Positions 12,788 through 24,214 of a stretch of 64,000 nucleotides of DNA are shown piece by piece; the first letter of the stretch is position 1, and each line of letters opens with the position of its first letter. Origin of the DNA: Rhabdophis nuchalis (taxonomy: Eukaryota > Chordata > Lepidosauria > Squamata > Natricidae); the NCBI GenBank assembly GCA_039707465.1, contig CM077644.1, positions 81,080,875 through 81,144,874 on the forward strand, written 5' to 3'. The translations under genes and the position numbers were made by a program. Below the pieces are notes generated by a model. That model ran no database searches and was not told where the DNA came from. It saw nothing but the letters and a program-made list of their open reading frames with translations.

Positions 12788-13074
12788 ATCTAGTAGGCCT
12801 GACTGTGTCCCATTGACATTATATGTCATAGTCTATCTAAAACAGGCAATAAACTTGAGTACTTGAGTAACATTGAATCAAGGTTAGCTGTAAGAAAATA
12901 ATTTTGCCATTCCATATTACATGTAAGTTTGGGGGGGGGGGATACATTTTGTGACTGATTTTTTTTCTGTTATGCTTTTCAAAAAATTGAAGGATATTGC
13001 ATGTAATGACTGCTGGCTTCAGCCTGTTCTTTGAAGTTTGTTTTGCAGCAACCAATGATAAATATATCATGAAC

Positions 13075-15880
13075 AACAATGATATGATTTATTGATTGAT
13101 TATATACCCTCATCAATTTCAACTCCTAGTGATTACATAGATAGACTTCCTCCATAATGATCTATCTCTAATAATTTCAACTGTTTGCCATTGTAACCAA
13201 GTTCATCCACTTGACATCTGGTTGTATTCTTTTTTTCTTTCCTTTTCTCTTTCCTTTTATGTTTACCAGCATTAGAGCCTTTCTCAGAGAACTGGGTCTT
13301 TGCATAATATGTCCAATCCAGGATAATTTGAGCCTGGTCATTTGTGCCTCAAGTGAGAACTCTGGATTGATGTGTTCAATGTTCCATTGGGTTGTTTCTT
13401 GGTTATCCATTCTCAGGGAGCATTTCCAACACCAAATTCAAAGGCTTTAATATTCTTAGAATATTAGAATAGAAATATTCTTCGTATCCTATTCGGATTC
13501 TTTAAAGTCCAACCTTCATTTTGTAGTGTTCAATGCATTGCAGGGATTCAAAAAAAATTACTATTGGTTATTTGTGTGTGGTTTGGTGGGCGTAGCATGG
13601 CTTGGTAAGTGTGGTTTGGTGGACGTGGTAGGAGAAGGATACTGTAAAATCTCCATTCTCTTCCCACCCCAGGGGAAGGTTGCTGCAAAATCCCCATTTC
13701 TTCCCGATCAACTGTGACTCTGGAGGCACAGAATAGATAGGGGCAGGGGAAGTCAGAGGTGATATTTACTGGTTCTCTGAATTACTCAAAATTTCCACTA
13801 CCGGTTCTCCAGAACTGGTCAGAACCTGCTGAATACCACCTCTGGTTCAATGGTGTACAATGGCATGCACAATTCTGATCTTTGTAGAAATAGATACATC
13901 ACAGAATTTGAATATCTTTTCCAAGGAGTTCATGGCATATTTGTTATTTCTAGTCTGTGTGCTAGTCTGCGACATATATCTTGACTGCTTGTTCCTTTAT
14001 AATTGATGATTGATCCTAAAAGGCAGAAGCTATCCAACACTTTGATATCTTAATTGTGAATTCTAAGGCTGTTTGTACTCCTGTTATCATGTGTTTGCTA
14101 TTGTTTAATTTTAGTTCCATTTTTTCACTGTGGTCTGACTGTTCATACTAGGGCTTTTGGATCTTTTGCATTTTTAGCTTTAAGGGTAGAGTCATCAGTA
14201 GAGAGTAGGTTATTAAAGTTTCTTCCTCCAATCTTAAAAATGACCATATTTTCCCAGTCCAGCTTTCCTTAATATGCAGCATATTCAGCACATACTGTAG
14301 ATTGAGTAAAGAAATGGCAGGGGGATATGCAGCCTTGTAGCCCTCAATTGCCAACATTGAACCAATCTCTCTCACCAGATTCTGTCTATACTGTGGTTTC
14401 CTGACCTCTATTTAAATTTACTACTAGGACAATGAGACGTTCTGGACTTCCCATTTTTCCTGAGCTTGACATTATTGACACAATCAAAGGTTTTTCTATA
14501 GTTGACAAGGCACACAATGACTTCTTTTTTGTATTCTTTGACTTCTTCATTTAGACAAGCAACATCAGCAATGGTCCTATATTTCTCAACCTTTTGTAAA
14601 GCAGTCTTGAACATCTGGCATTTCTTTTTCCATCCATTATTTTCCTAATATGTGAAGTTAAGGAGACTGCACAATAGTTTGCATGCTTTATTAAGTCTTC
14701 TTTTTTGTATTAGAATGTAGATTTCTAATATCCTTCCAATCAGTTGGCTACTTTGTTGTATTGCAGATTTGCTGGCTTTGCCTGGTTAGAAATTTGATTG
14801 ATTCTTCTTCTGTGGCTTGAAATATTACAATGGGTGTTCCGTCAATTCCTGCAGCCTTCCAACTTGGTAATGACAGGAGTACTGATTTAACTTCATCTCC
14901 TAGTAGTAAGGAATCTCTTCTAAGGTATCCTGTATGTTGACCTATGTACTATATAATGTTTCAAATTGGCATCTTTCTTTGATCTCCTTTGAATTTGTTA
15001 CTATCTGTCCATTGTTATCCTTCAGCATATCAACTAGAAGTTGGAACGTTCTTCTCTGTTTAGAGATCTTTTGAAAGACTATCCTTGTTTTTCCATCTCT
15101 GTTTCCACCTTTGCTGTCTTTACAGATGTTATAATGCTGTTGCTTGTCTCTTCTAACAATTCTCTGAAACTGTTAAGTTCTTTTCTGAGATTTTTTTTTA
15201 AAACTTTTTTGGCAATTTCTGCAGTTTATTCTGACATTCCAGTTTGCTTTCTTGTCTTTCTTCATTGTTGGCAATCTCTTTTCACTTTCATCCTTAACAA
15301 CCTGTTTAAGTTCAATTTCTTTGTTTCGCTATCAATAAAGTTTAGAACCTCAAAGAGATTCCTAATGCTCTCCTTGAAATGGATGTATGTATGTTCAGGA
15401 TCATATTGTGGAACTTGACTGGCTGTCTTTATCTTCTTTATCTTAATTTGGAGGTTGCGCATGAGCAGTTCAGGGTCTGTTCCATGGTCAACACCTGCCC
15501 ATGTCTTTGATGTTATAATTGAACTCCTCCAGATCCTTTTAGTAGTAATATAGTAAATGTGATTTCTATACACTCCATGCAGTGATGTCCATGTACAAAG
15601 CTGTTGTTTTGGTTGTTTGAAGATAATGTTAGCTATAAAGAGGCATTGGAGTGGCTGAAATTGATTATTCAATTGCCTGATTCATTTTGGATTTTTAAGC
15701 CATGTAGTCCAAATACATTTTCCTCTTTCATGTGTCCAACACTGGCATTCTAGTTTCCCATCACAAGCAGCACACGGATGATTAGAATTCAGATGCAGAC
15801 ATTTTTCTTTGGTTTCAAATATCTGTTTTCTGATATATATTTTTTATTTCTTTCTAACCAAGCCGATTTCTGCACACATG
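13075..15880 (-). pseudogene. BovB-type RTE LINE, decayed
   Basis: Minus-strand reading frames, broken by stops and frameshifts, match the RTE/BovB polyprotein in the right order. From 15670 down: the endonuclease segment (LCTWTSLHGVYRNHIYYI and KTWAGVDHGTDPELLM, where the catalytic SDH is changed to TDP). Near 14520: the reverse-transcriptase motif VNYRKTFDCVNNVKL. Near 13350: the C-terminal LKLSWIGHIMQRPSSLRKAL. The 3' end at low coordinates has a short ATTGATTG-type tail. BovB is widespread in squamates. A hAT element is inserted at 13536-13844. The copy cannot encode active enzymes. The 5' boundary near 15880 is approximate. Confidence 0.85.
13536..13844. mobile_element. hAT MITE inserted in BovB
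   Basis: A 309-bp element starts CATTGCAGGGATTCA and ends TGAATACCACCTCTG, flanked by perfect 8-bp repeats GTTCAATG (13528-13535 and 13845-13852). It belongs to the family whose ends read CAGNGGTGGGATTCA, seen at six other places in the window. It splits the BovB copy, so it is younger than that copy. Confidence 0.8.
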
Positions 15881-15913
15881 GTATGAAGAAATTTAGTGGT
15901 TTAAGCTTATAGA

Positions 15914-16133
15914 CAGGGGTGGGCTTCAAAAAATTTAGCAAGGCTTTCCTTGACCCTCAGAGAGGGTGATAATAGCCTCCCCAGACTCCAGAGGCCTTCT
16001 GAAGGCCATAAATGGGCCAATGTTTGGCCTGCCAAAAATTCTAGTAGGCCCATCTTTCACACACCCCTGAGACTCCTCGAAGACCCTGCACTTACCTCCA
16101 TCCAAAACGGGCTGCATGGGGACTCCTGGAGCT
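15914..16133. mobile_element. Truncated hAT MITE of the GGTGGG family
   Basis: It begins CAGGGGTGGGCTTCA and contains the GC-rich interior shared with 32158-32595 (CACTTACCTCCATCCAAAAC and CTCCAGAGGCCTTC-type blocks), but the opposite terminus is not recognisable. Confidence 0.5.
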
Positions 16134-17014
16134 ATAAACTGTAATATAGGGAAAATTAGCCGGTGAATGTCCTCCGCAGATTCTGAATCCATTAGATAGA
16201 TAGGTAAATAATCTGTCTTGTAAGTAATGATTATAAGCAAGAAGTGTGGTTTATAAAATCCTACTTTAAATATAGGTACTCCATTGGGTCTGGGAACAGC
16301 CTTCAATACTGAGTAATGCCAGGCCCTTTCTTATAAACCAATTAATGAAATAGCATCCAGTAAAATTACTATTTTTCCTCACATTTGAGAGTGATTGTAA
16401 TCTTGAAATCTCTGAAATTAGTGGGATGTCATGAGATTTTCTTTTGCAGTACTCAGTGAGGGAACTGTTCAAGGCATATGATACTTTTCTCCCATTGATG
16501 TTATCTAGAAGGTTTCCTTTCCCTGGTGTAATACATCAAATAATTCAAGCAAATAGGTCAGAATGCCTTTCATCTTCAAACTAAACAGGATTATTTCTTG
16601 AGATAATCTATTTTTTATTAGAATTAATAAAAACTTAAAGAGTACCATCAACTTTTTTTCAGTACCATAGGTGTTTGTGTATGTAAAATAGCTAAAAACA
16701 GCCCTTTATATCGTGTTGATGAATAATCTATATTATCTAAATCTCATTAAAACCCAATCTTGATGGTCAAAGGTATAAATTGGGGTTCATTTAGCGAATC
16801 TCAAAATATTTATATGCAACATCAGCGCCAACATAGCACTAAAAGTTGTTTTAGTAAAATATTCTAAATCTTTGAGTTGCATATATCTTTCAAAATTTGA
16901 CTGACATCATCATTTCAAAGCATGAGTAAATAATATGATTTAATTTGTTAAAAGAAAATTATTTCAAATATTATACATGTTTTGTAAAGTTTACTTTCTT
17001 GTTTAAAATTTCAG
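16134..17014. other. TNNI3K: TNNI3K intron, no gene recognised
   Basis: AT-rich intron sequence with no repeat or exon that I can name. Confidence 0.5.
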
Positions 17015-17071
17015 ATGGATCATATGTGTCAGTTCCTTCTCCTCTAGGGAAGATTAAAAGTATGACTAAAG
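17015..17071 (+). CDS. TNNI3K: TNNI3K micro-exon: linker
   Basis: The 57-bp exon encodes DGSYVSVPSPLGKIKSMTK, the linker just before the kinase domain. The acceptor is TTAAAATTTCAG; the donor is G|GTATGT. It is too short to stand out as an open frame and was found by phase and residue continuity with both neighbours. The downstream intron is the largest of the sized ones (about 8.9 kb). Confidence 0.93.
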
Positions 17072-18215
17072 GTATGTTGATTACTAAGAATTTTATTTTT
17101 AATATCTTACCAAAAAATATTTTTATTGTAGGTAGGGTAAATTTTTAAGAAACTTGCTTATTAATCTTTATAGCTTTTTTTCTCATGCTGAAGTTTTATT
17201 AAGGCTGAGGTAAGTTAGATTCATCTTCTCAACATATCCACAGGCACACTTAAATCAGTGAGAGAATTATTGAGCCTTTTTATCTTGGATGGGATACTAT
17301 CTACACAATCTGTTCCTCAAGTGAGGCTTGCCAGCTTTTTCATTCAAATCTTCCCTGTATTTGAGAGCTTGCAAGAAATTTAACAGGCAGACTCTTGGCT
17401 ACAGCTCCATAGTAGGGGAGGGGGGGAATACAGCTGCCATTTCTTTCTACAATTTTTCCCCTGTAAGGAAGCTATTAAGATACAAAAATGCTATCAGAAA
17501 TAAGCCAGGAAACCTAAGCACTAAAGCTCAGCGATATTGAAAATTGGTAACACCAGACATGAGGCCAAAATGGAAAATGTATTTTATTTCAAACCTGTAG
17601 TAAAAACAGTACAGCCCAAGAGTTTTGTTGAATTTGAGCTTGCCAGAGTTTGATGGGGTGGGGTGGGGGGGGCTCAGATTTGGCTGTTCTGTGTTGTGTT
17701 GACACAAAACCTCAAACAATTTTAAGAAATAGTGAAGACTCAAAACTGTCTTGGAAAGCAAAAAATCTGGATGTTTGCTACATAGCAGCAAAGAGATCCA
17801 GAAAGTAGCATGCTTGCCCTAATGTTTGTGGCTCAGATAGGGTAAATAGTCTGGTCTGCCTTGAATTCAGGATATCGGTTGTGTCAGGGAATTGTGCAGC
17901 AGGTGTCATAGATGAAGTCATAGATGCTGACACATGCTTGTAGTTTTATATAAATAATTTTACATCTATATATACACCAAACAAGATAGTTAGGCACATC
18001 ACTACATCATGAGGTAAATCACCAGATAAATCACAGAACAGCAAACAAGCACATGGAAGAAAAAGGCGGGGGGGAAAGAAACAAGCCCTTTTCACCCAGC
18101 AACCAATCATAACATCGATTACCTCATGCATGAGCCAGCGCTCCCCAACAAATCAAATGACCACCGTGTGTCATTTGCCCATTATCCACTTCACTTTTCT
18201 AGCTATTAAATATCT
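17072..18215. other. TNNI3K: TNNI3K intron, no gene recognised
   Basis: Intron sequence without recognisable repeats or coding regions. A short G-rich stretch lies at 17412-17425 and another at 17655-17672. Confidence 0.5.
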
Positions 18216-18430
18216 TAACAGGCGGTCCTCGACTTATGCCCACAATTGGGACTCGAAAATTTATTGTTAAGTGGTGTGTGCTATTACAGGCATTACATGG
18301 CCATACTTGATTTTATGATTTTTTTTTGCCAAGTTATTAAGCATGATATCATGTGATCCCAATTTGTAGCTTTCCCTGCCAACTTCTCCATTGCTTTGCT
18401 TCTTGGAAGCCACCTGGGAAGGTCGCAATG
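18216..18430 (-). mobile_element. Foldback MITE, left half (split by CR1)
   Basis: It begins GGCGGTCCTCGACTTATGCC and continues through CCATTGCTTTGCTTCTTGGA to GGTCGCAATGAT. This is the same family, in the same orientation, as 8413-8644. The remainder resumes after the CR1 at 19663. Confidence 0.7.
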
Positions 18431-18512
18431 ATACAGTAATGCAATAGCAGAGTTGAAAGGGACCTTGGAGGTCATCTAGTCCAACTCCCTGCCTAGGCAG
18501 GAAACCCTATAC

Positions 18513-19240
18513 CAGTGATGGCGAACCTTTTGGAGACTGAGTGCCCAAACTGCAAACAAAACCTACTTATTTATCACAAAGTGCCAACACAGCAATTTAA
18601 CCTGAATAATGAGGTTTTACTACCTAAAATAATGATAAGCAAGGCAGAGTGCAGCTAATTGTTCTAAGAAAAACATGATAAATGCACTTTTCTGCTTTTG
18701 AAATATTATTTCTCTTTCCCTCCCTCTCTTCTCCCCACTCTTTTGCTCCCTCTCTCCCTCCCCCTCCCTCTCTTCCCTCCTCTCTTTCCCTCCCTCTCTG
18801 TCTCTCTCTCTCTCTTTCTCTTCCTCTCTCTCCCCACTCTCTCTTTTGCTCCCTCCCCCCTCTCTCTTTCTCTCCTCCCTCTCTTTCCCTCCCCCTCTCT
18901 CTTTCCCTCCCTCCCTGTCTCTCTCTTTTTCTCTCTTTCCCTTCCTCTCTCTCCTCCTCTCTTTTGCTCCCTCCCCCCTCTCTTTCCCTCCCTCCCTGTC
19001 TCTCTCTTTTTCTCTCTTTCCCTTCCTCTCTCTCCTCCTCTCTTTTGCTCCCTCCCCCCTCTCTTTCTCTCCCTCCTTCTCACTCTCTCTCTTTCTCCCT
19101 CTCTCTCTCTCCCCCTTCCTCTCTCTCCCCCCCCTGTGGGTGAAACACAATGGACCTTGGCTGGGGTGATGGCACATGTGCCCACAGAGACAGCTCTGAG
19201 TGCCACCTTTGGCGCGCGTGCCATAGGTTCGCCATCACTG
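18513..19240. mobile_element. hAT element with internal CT expansion
   Basis: A 728-bp element has perfect 16-bp terminal inverted repeats (CAGTGATGGCGAACCT and its complement) and perfect 8-bp flanking repeats CCCTATAC (18505-18512 and 19241-19248). Its interior contains TGATGGCACATGTGCCCA and, at 18716-19130, a very long pyrimidine tract. It carries no transposase. The same CR1 position is occupied by hAT elements at 27393 and 57480. Confidence 0.9.
18716..19130 (+). repeat. Long (CT/CCT/CTTT) pyrimidine tract
   Basis: About 415 bases of nearly pure pyrimidine with higher-order units: CTCTTTTGCTCCCTCCCCCC recurs four times, about 60 to 120 bases apart. The open frames in it are artefacts of low complexity. 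Confidence 0.95.
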
Positions 19241-19662
19241 CCCTATACCATTTCAGACAAATGGCTATCCAACATCTTCTTGAAGACTTGCAGTGTTGGG
19301 GCATTCACTTCTGGAGGCAAGCTTTTCCACTGATTAATTTTCCTAACTGTCAGGAAATTTCTCCTTAGTTCTAAGTTGCTTCTCTCCTTGATTAGTTTCC
19401 ACCCATTGCTTCTTGTTCTGCCCTCAGGTGGTTTGGAGAATAGTTTGACTCCCTCTTCTTTGTGGCAACCCCTGAGATATCGGAAGATTGCTATCATGTC
19501 TCCCCTAATCATTCTTTTCATTAAATTAGACATACCCAGTTCCTGCAACCGTTCATCATATGTTTTAGTCTCTAGTCCCCTAATCATCTTTGTTGCTCTT
19601 CTCTGCACTCTTTCTAGATTCTCCACATCTTTTCTACATTGTGGCGACCAAAACTGAATGCA

Positions 19663-19862
19663 GTATGTGATTGTGAATGATGATTATGTTAACCCTGGGA
19701 GTGTGCAACTATTGTAAATGTGAGATGGTTGCCAACACCCACATCACAATCAGATGCTGTGACAGTTTTAAATGTGAGGTCCAGTTGTAAATCCCTCTTT
19801 TACCAGTATCATACCATTGAACAGTCATTAAATGAATGCTTGTAAGTTGAGAACTACTTGTA
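19663..19862 (-). mobile_element. Foldback MITE, right half
   Basis: Continuation of 18216-18430 after the CR1: AACTATTGTAAATGTGAG, CACATCACAATCAGATGC and the terminal GCTTGTAAGTTGAGAACTAC correspond to the distal part of the family and its inverted end. Confidence 0.6.
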
Positions 19863-20189
19863 GCTTAATAATGTGCCTTAATTGAACATTGTGTTCCTGA
19901 TCTCTCATACAAGGTGCAACCCTTTCAGATCAAGAAACTGTTCCAGAACTGATCCTGGCATAAAGTATTACATTCCAGTCAACTCATTAAGAAGTTATTT
20001 TTAAAAAAAATATTTAATCTTGAAGTTGTTTTAGCAATGGCCCTTTAATAAAACTATTTTTAGCCTTAAATACTCATGCTCCATTCAACCCTTACATCTC
20101 CCAGTGGGCTTTCTTTTCATATCTGCCCGGGCTGAATGAAATATTGTACCCTTCCTTTCCTATCCTCTCACTATTCCTTCCCCTTCCTT

Positions 20190-20192
20190 GTT

Positions 20193-20270
<78 letters not shown>

Positions 20271-20440
20271 CTGTGTCTCTGTCTCTCTCTGTCTGCCTCT
20301 CTCTCTCTCTCTCTGTCTCTCTCTTTCTCTGTCTCTCTCTGCCTCTCTCTCTCTCTTTCTGCCTCTCTTTCTCTTTCTCTCTCTCTGACTATCTGTCTCT
20401 CTCTTTCTCCCTCTCCTCTCCCCTCCCTCCCCCTCTCTCT
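20190..20440 (+). repeat. (CT)n microsatellite with GT and CTGT variants
   Basis: A perfect CT run from about 20197 to 20260 followed by degenerate CT/TG/CTTT sequence to 20440. The long open frames here are spurious. Confidence 0.97.
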
Positions 20441-21991
20441 CCATTGCTACATTACTTCCATGAAGCTGAATTATCAATAAGGAATGAAATAACAATCTGT
20501 TCCCTGTACCACAAAGGGAAAAAAGAGGGGGGAAAGGAAAGAGTCGATAATATTGGAAGGAAGACTGAAAACATCCATGTGTGTAAATACCTGGAAAAGC
20601 AAGGGGAATAGTGAGGAGGAACAATCTCTCAAGGGAAAATGCAGGCCTTGGTGCTCCAGTCTACATGGGAGTCGAGTCGATCAGTGAGACCTGCCTTCCT
20701 TTGCACGGATGGGAAGGCGAGAAACAGAGGAATGGCCAATCAGCTCTTTGACTCTTGTTGCCAACCAACTCAATCCAGGCTGTGATTTCTGAAGTTGGCT
20801 TAAGAAACAGATGGGAGCAGCGTGGCAGAAAAGCAGCTTAGGCAGCAGTGCAGAATTGCCAAAAGTCCTTCGTTTAGTTTTAAGGTTGGAGCCGAAGCTA
20901 ATTTTCAGAAAGAGTTTCAATTAACACCAGTACCTTGTACGCAGCAGTTAGAAACAACAGCATTCCGGGCACAATTGTCAATTTCTCGTTTGCCGTGGAA
21001 GCAGTCAATTGACCCTCTTTCTTGCTTCAGCTTGTTACCCAGACAATATAATGTGCATACACAACAATAGTCATTTTTCCTGGCAGCAATCAGCCCAATT
21101 CTGAAGATTGCTATACCCCAAACAATTGCTCTAAACAGCCTTTTATGACAATTAGCTCTGCACAGATGGAAAGGGCGAGAAGCAGGGGAATGATCAATCA
21201 GGTCTTCCGAATGGCATCCTTCAGACTAAGCACAGCCAGAGGAGTGCTGTTTAAACAGACATTTGACCCTATGAATAGATATAATATTGAGCACCTATGG
21301 GATACTTCTTTTGGGACAGAGGATAACAAGGCTATATTATATTGTTTGTTTTCTTTGTGACTTTTCAATATCCCACCCCTAGTCCTTCTTGATCGGAGCA
21401 GGGAATAAATATTATTAAATGGCTAAACAAACTGGAGTGGAAGGCTAAGAGAAAAACTCTGAAGGCAATTAAAAAAAAAAAGCAGAAAAGGAAAAGTCTT
21501 TGTTAAATGCATGTTGTTAGCAGTACTACCACACAGACAAAAATAATAATAATTGGAAGAATTGATTTCTTATTTCTCCAAATAAGAAAATAGGGCTTAT
21601 TGAAGGGGCAGTGGATTTTTAGGAGATGAGAATGTTCTTTTACATTAGTGGGAGGCTTTGAAAAGCAAGAAAGTGAAGAGATGGGTAAACGTCTCTCTCT
21701 GTCTAATTAAATTATCACCGGCACCCTTAAATAAAATAAAAATGTAAATTTAAACTGAATAGACTACCTATGAGAGTTAGGAATGGAGCGTAATGTGCTG
21801 GGGTGGTTTCCCTTTCTCTGTGGGAAGTTCCATCTGGTGTTAATGGTGGAGTGATTTAGCCCAACCCCCCTGATGTGTGGAGTATCACAAGGATTCATGC
21901 GCTCCCACACCCTCACTCACTCCATGATTTAACATAACATGCAAGTACTTGGTAGGATCACCTTTTGGGTTGGAGTAAGGTATCATCAGTG
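20441..21991. other. TNNI3K: TNNI3K intron with a pair of related 50-bp segments
   Basis: No gene recognised. Two diverged copies of one segment occur at about 20697-20746 and 21158-21207 (both contain GATGGRAAGG, GCGAGAARCAG and ATCAATCAG-type sequence). This suggests an old tandem duplication or two fragments of the same unnamed repeat. Confidence 0.45.
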
Positions 21992-21996
21992 TGCAG

Positions 21997-23353
21997 TGTT
22001 GTCGCCCATCGGCTGCCAGCAGAGCTAGCAGCAGAGTCAGATGAGGAGGAGGTTGAGGGGAAGCCTGGGCTAGCTTTGGAGCTTTTGGAAGGCTCTGATG
22101 AGGAAACAGAACCAGGGGCAGATACAGAGCCAGGGCACACCCAGGTGGAGAGACAGCTGTCTTTGGGGCCTGAAGTGAGTGTGGGGGAGGAACAAATGGG
22201 GCCCATGCCAGACCCACATATGCATAGAGAGGAGAGCAGAGCAACAGAAGGCAATAAGCCAGCTCTCAGGGAAAAGAAGATGCTAGCCAACAGGGCCCTC
22301 CCTGACTGGGAAATATATAGTAGGGGTTTGGAAGTGGCCTGTTGTTGCACACAACCATTCATATTCCAGTGTACAATCAATCAAGTCAGATTCCTTGGCC
22401 AGAATCAGGTTTGTTGGGACTAATTGTTGTGTATTTGAGGAGCCAACTGAGCCTCCCTGCTGGGAATTAACAGGGAGTGAATTTGCCTCAGCCTGTGTGA
22501 ATAGGGACTGTTTCTGCTTGGCTTAATCATTGAAAGGACTTTTTATCTTGAGTTCTCATGTGAAGAGAGACTGTTCTTGCCTGGTTTCAGAAAGGGAAAA
22601 GATTTTCATTTGTGACTACCATATTTTTCGGAGTATAAGATACATTGGAGCATAAAATGCACCAAGGTTTTGAAGAGGCAAATTTAAAAAAAAAAGTTTT
22701 AGCACCCTGCAAACCTCCCAAAAATGGCCCACTTTTCACAAAAACGGGCTCATTTCCCTCCCCCCCAAAAGGGCATGAATAGTCCTTAGGAGGCTTGTAG
22801 AGTTCTCCTGGGGGTGGGGTGAGGCCCCAAAAATGAGGAAAAAAGGGCCATTCTTTTGCAAAAATGGGCAAATAAAAAAAAAGTTTTTGTACTCTGCAAA
22901 CCTCCCAAAAATGGCCCATTTTTCACAAAAACAGGTTCATCCCCGCCCCTCCCCAAGGCATGGATAGCCTTTAGGAGGCTTATAGAGTGCTCCTGTGGGC
23001 TGTGGGGGGGGGGGCAAAATTGAGTAAAATCCGGCCTGTCTTTTGCTAATTTCTGCCCTCCCCAGCCCCCAGGAGCACTCTAAAAGCCTCCTAAAAGCTA
23101 TGCACAGCCATTTTGGTGAAGGGGGCAGAATTTTGGGATGCAAAAAATGCTGTATTCAGTGTATAAGACAAATTTTCAGCTTCTTTTTTGAGGGGAAAAA
23201 GATGCGTCTTTTACTCCGAAAAATACAGTAAATACTTTTGGTTTTGTTTATCCAATGTGGACAAAGACTGTTCCTGCCCTGTTTTAAAATATAGTGTTTG
23301 TTTTACTCACGAGTAAGTTGTTTCTCGTTGCTTGCAGAGGCTGGGTCAGAACA
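21997..23353 (+). mobile_element. Solo LTR of a retroelement, with nested MITE
   Basis: The segment begins TGTTGTCGCC and ends GTCAGAACA (TGTT...AACA termini) and is flanked by identical 5-bp repeats TGCAG (21992-21996 and 23354-23358), the hallmark of LTR integration. A TATA-like GGAAATATATAG lies at 22310-22321. Removing the nested MITE (22619-23228) gives an LTR of about 745 bp. No gag, pol or env sequence is adjacent, so this is a solo LTR left by recombination. The open stretch of 152 codons in its 5' part (acidic, EEEVEG and GSDEETEPG) is LTR sequence, not a recognised protein. Confidence 0.75.
22619..23228. mobile_element. TA-flanked MITE (CCRTATTTTTCGGAG ends)
   Basis: A 610-bp element with inverted ends CCATATTTTTCGGAGTATAA and a matching right end ACTCCGAAAAATACAG, flanked by TA. 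The interior contains a repeated CTCCCAAAAATGGCCCA block. Other copies are at 50818, 62519 and (truncated) 29568. The TA duplication suggests a Tc1/mariner-type transposase source; no transposase is present. It is inserted within the solo LTR. Confidence 0.8.
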
Positions 23354-23358
23354 TGCAG

Positions 23359-24214
23359 ATGGTACTCAGTTGTATATCTTGACCCAAGTCAACCATCTGA
23401 TCCTGTGAGCTGGTTGTGCCCATTCCTGAATCCAGAGCACTTCCAGGCAATCACTCATGTCCTGACCACCTTGAATATGTACAGTACTACTGAAATACAT
23501 CCATGTGACCTTTTGATTTAGAAGATAGCTTCCAGGTGCAATGCAAGGTGCTGGTTATCACCCATAAACCCTTCATAGCATAGGCCTGCTTATCTGAAGG
23601 ACTTTCTATCTATAATAAATTCTGTCCTTTCTCTTTGGTCAGACACAATTGGCATGCTGTGGTTAAACAATCCTTTCTAATGGCATCCAGGAAGTGGGCT
23701 TCTCTGTCGCTGTGCCTCTAGAACAACATTATCCTAAAGTTATTGATGCCTTCTGCCCTACCTTCATTCTAAAGGTCATTAAAAACACGGACCCCCCCCC
23801 CTCCCCGGCATATTATAGCATTTTCTCTACTGAGTTGAATGTTCATCTGTCCTGGACATCTCATTTTGTTTTTCTGATCCTTAATTTTTTTTTTATTGTT
23901 GTTGTTGTTTGCAATGTTGCAAGCCGCTCAGATTTGTCTGGAGTTAAGTGACCTAATAAACAAATATTAGCTCATAACTCATTCTTCAGTTTCTCTTCAA
24001 TGGCAGTTAGATCCAGAATGGTTCTCTCACTGTGACAATTGTTCTTTAAATTCCTGCTGATTCACTCCAAAACTGGCCCCAGATCCCACTTAAAGGCTAA
24101 ACCAATAACCCCAGAGTTATGATAGCCTTTTTTGCTTCCCCAGTCCAGGCAGGAGAATTCATATATATATATATATATACGAATATAACAGCCCAGTTAT
24201 AAGAGGCAAGAGAA
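23359..24214. other. TNNI3K: TNNI3K intron, no gene recognised
   Basis: Mostly unassigned; a short (AT)n run lies at 24163-24179. The segment 23530-23950 (GGTGCTGGTTATCACCCATA, ATAGCATAGGCCTGCTTATC) looks like an old interspersed repeat that I cannot name. Confidence 0.4.

Larger units (their letters stand above)
18431..19662 (-). pseudogene. CR1 LINE 3' fragment (with nested hAT)
   Basis: On the minus strand 19241-19662 encodes the C-terminal part of a CR1-type reverse-transcriptase polyprotein: LERVQRRATKMIRGLE, then YDERLQELGMSNLMKRMIRG, then LRRNFLTVRKINQWKSLPPE. The 3' end (18431-18512) carries GGACCTTGGAGGTCATCTAG in + orientation and the usual short CAATA-type tail. It is 5'-truncated, as is normal for CR1. 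A hAT element interrupts it at 18513-19240. Confidence 0.85.

Noticed and set aside
18620..19333. Long open frames rich in SLSLP or REKERE in the CT tract
   Set aside because: They are products of a pyrimidine microsatellite open in several frames on both strands; no start context, domain or splice support.
19243..19626. 127-codon minus-strand frame as a host protein
   Set aside because: It matches the C-terminal part of CR1 LINE polyproteins and belongs to a 5'-truncated element.
20136..20624. Open frames of LSLSLS and ERERER repeats
   Set aside because: Caused by the (CT)n microsatellite.
21965..22423. 152-codon acidic frame as a host gene
   Set aside because: It lies inside a solo LTR bounded by target repeats; no homology recognised. 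Kept only as a feature of the LTR.
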